A stretch of DNA of 12,073 nucleotides, taken from the NCBI GenBank assembly GCA_900317865.1, contig ONIK01000088.1, positions 1-12,073 of the forward strand. Direction: 5' to 3'. The position numbers and the translations under genes are program-made. This document shows, piece by piece, positions 12,029 through 12,073 of this stretch (positions within the stretch are counted from its first letter, which is position 1; each line of letters opens with the position of its first letter). The stretch comes from an uncultured Methanobrevibacter sp. Lineage in GTDB: Archaea > Methanobacteriota > Methanobacteria > Methanobacteriales > Methanobacteriaceae. Under the pieces are notes generated by a model, which saw only the letters and a list, made by a program, of their open reading frames with translations, searched no databases and was not told the DNA's origin.

Positions 12029-12073
12029 TAATATTTGCTTAGAAAAACTTCAACGGCTAAATTATTAATAGGA

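Overview
The window is very AT-rich archaeal DNA, most likely from a Methanobrevibacter-like member of the Methanobacteriales. Three things suggest this: the korDABC-sucC order typical of methanogens that run a partial reductive TCA pathway, archaeal TATA-like promoters with GGTGAT Shine-Dalgarno (SD) sequences, and a tyrosine integrase of the type seen in Methanobrevibacter elements. Genus assignment is by recognition, not by database search.

Two unrelated parts meet near 7919-8100. Positions 1 to about 7918 are the integrase end and early/replication half of an integrated element (provirus or integrative plasmid), with all genes on the minus strand. Positions 8101-12028 are host metabolism on the plus strand: korD, korA, korB, korC (2-oxoglutarate:ferredoxin oxidoreductase) and sucC (succinyl-CoA synthetase beta subunit), a tight operon that links succinyl-CoA to 2-oxoglutarate.

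Read in its own direction (right to left), the element runs as follows. First comes a tyrosine integrase whose C-terminal tail is cut off by a 4-bp tandem duplication. Next is about 800 bp of non-coding DNA rich in inverted repeats (6002-6813). Then follows a compact run of small genes (66 aa, 34 aa, two Cys-rich microproteins, 96 aa, 64 aa, a 44-aa membrane peptide, an MGLDM-type phage protein, 41 aa, 82 aa). After these come a probable single-strand annealing protein, a coiled-coil protein, a 165-aa acidic protein and an AAA+ replicative helicase. Last are a repeat-rich 300-bp region and the start of a Cys/His-rich gene that runs off the left edge. Several real genes are shorter than 60 codons and were found by following SD and stop/start overlaps.

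The most unusual structure is a dispersed start-associated sequence. The 18-mer AACGAGCTGATAAATATG occurs four times identically, ending exactly on an ATG, and a sister 15-mer AACGAGTTGACCAAA occurs three times, twice just before an ATG. It resembles a mismatched SD, while the other internal genes use ordinary GGTGAT or GGAGG SDs. The second unusual structure is at 154-245: nine copies of an 8-bp unit GTAACYYR in three triplets spaced exactly 34 bp apart. More single and inverted copies follow up to the helicase stop codon. It is a candidate origin or operator.
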